A stretch of DNA of 22,613 nucleotides from an uncultured Clostridium sp. Its GTDB lineage: Bacteria > Bacillota > Clostridia > TANB77 > CAG-508. Shown here in pieces: positions 22,532 to 22,613 of the stretch. The DNA lies in the NCBI GenBank assembly GCA_900556455.1, contig USOV01000015.1, positions 1-22,613 on the forward strand. The letters run 5' to 3'. Position 1 is the first letter of the stretch; each line of letters begins with the position of its first letter. The notes under the pieces were generated by a model that saw only the letters and a list, made by a program, of their open reading frames with translations, was not told the origin of the DNA and searched no databases. The position numbers were made by a program, and so were the translations under genes.

Positions 22532-22613
22532 ATGGCAAAAGCAAAATTTGAAAGAACAAAACCACACGTTAACATTGGTACAATCGGCCACGTTGACCAT
22601 GGTAAAACAACAA
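22532..22613 (+). CDS. tuf: Elongation factor Tu (partial, cut by window end)
   Basis: Delivers aminoacyl-tRNA to the ribosome. Only the first 27 residues are present: MAKAKFERTKPHVNIG then GHVDHGKTT, the P-loop of EF-Tu. AAGGAGG lies ten bases before the ATG. It follows fusA, the expected str operon order. Confidence 0.97.
   Translation, partial: MAKAKFERTKPHVNIGTIGHVDHGKTT

Noticed and set aside
1..22613. tRNA, rRNA or CRISPR array
   Set aside because: No cloverleaf, rRNA-like or regularly spaced direct repeat pattern was seen by eye.

Overview
The window is very AT-rich DNA from a spore-forming low-GC Gram-positive bacterium, most likely a member of the Clostridia. The evidence is the marker genes (dpaB/spoVFB, spoVS, ytfJ/gerW, ymdB, mreB, scpA, a pdaB-like deacetylase, LPXTG/sortase proteins), strong AGGAGG-type ribosome binding sites, and arginine codons that are mostly AGA. 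I cannot name a genus.

Layout. Positions 1-87 hold the tail of a gene and its terminator. Positions 289-4990 form a surface-protein cluster: an LPXTG protein, a sortase, and a 1043-residue MucBP/DUF11/VWA protein with an N-terminal anchor. A small membrane protein and a 53-residue reverse-strand ORF follow, then a 172-bp element with 32-bp perfect inverted repeats. Next come cysE, a pdaB-like deacetylase, a structured 141-bp intergenic element, a Ca2+-type P-type ATPase and dpaB. Positions 11198-13422 hold mreB, ymdB and spoVS, followed by a solute-binding protein. Then come recA (with a plausible LexA site), recX, scpA, a DUF2953 protein and ytfJ. A lone reverse-strand membrane protein precedes the str operon (rpsL, rpsG, fusA, start of tuf).

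The main observation concerns reading frames. Five genes (sortase, deacetylase, P-type ATPase, dpaB, solute-binding protein) are each broken by single-base +1 frame breaks, nine in total. Every break has the same form: an in-frame CGG where one extra C sits directly before a GGN glycine codon (C at 1612, 7333, 8320, 8426, 8538, 9658, 9800, 10936, 14472). Skipping that C, or reading CGGN as one four-base glycine codon, restores a full-length protein each time, often at an invariant glycine (TGES-like and GDGVNDAP motifs of the ATPase). I found no in-frame CGG used as ordinary arginine in the window. CGG across codon boundaries (NNC-GGN) is common, and CGT, CGC and CGA do encode arginine. This suggests a codon-wide +1 frameshift or quadruplet decoding at CGG rather than five decaying genes, but a systematic assembly artefact cannot be excluded from one sequence.

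A second theme is regulatory. Two of these genes (deacetylase and dpaB) have their Shine-Dalgarno sequence inside the 3' arm of a terminator-like hairpin belonging to the upstream gene. At dpaB a sigma-K-like promoter lies across that hairpin, so only transcripts started there would have a free ribosome binding site.
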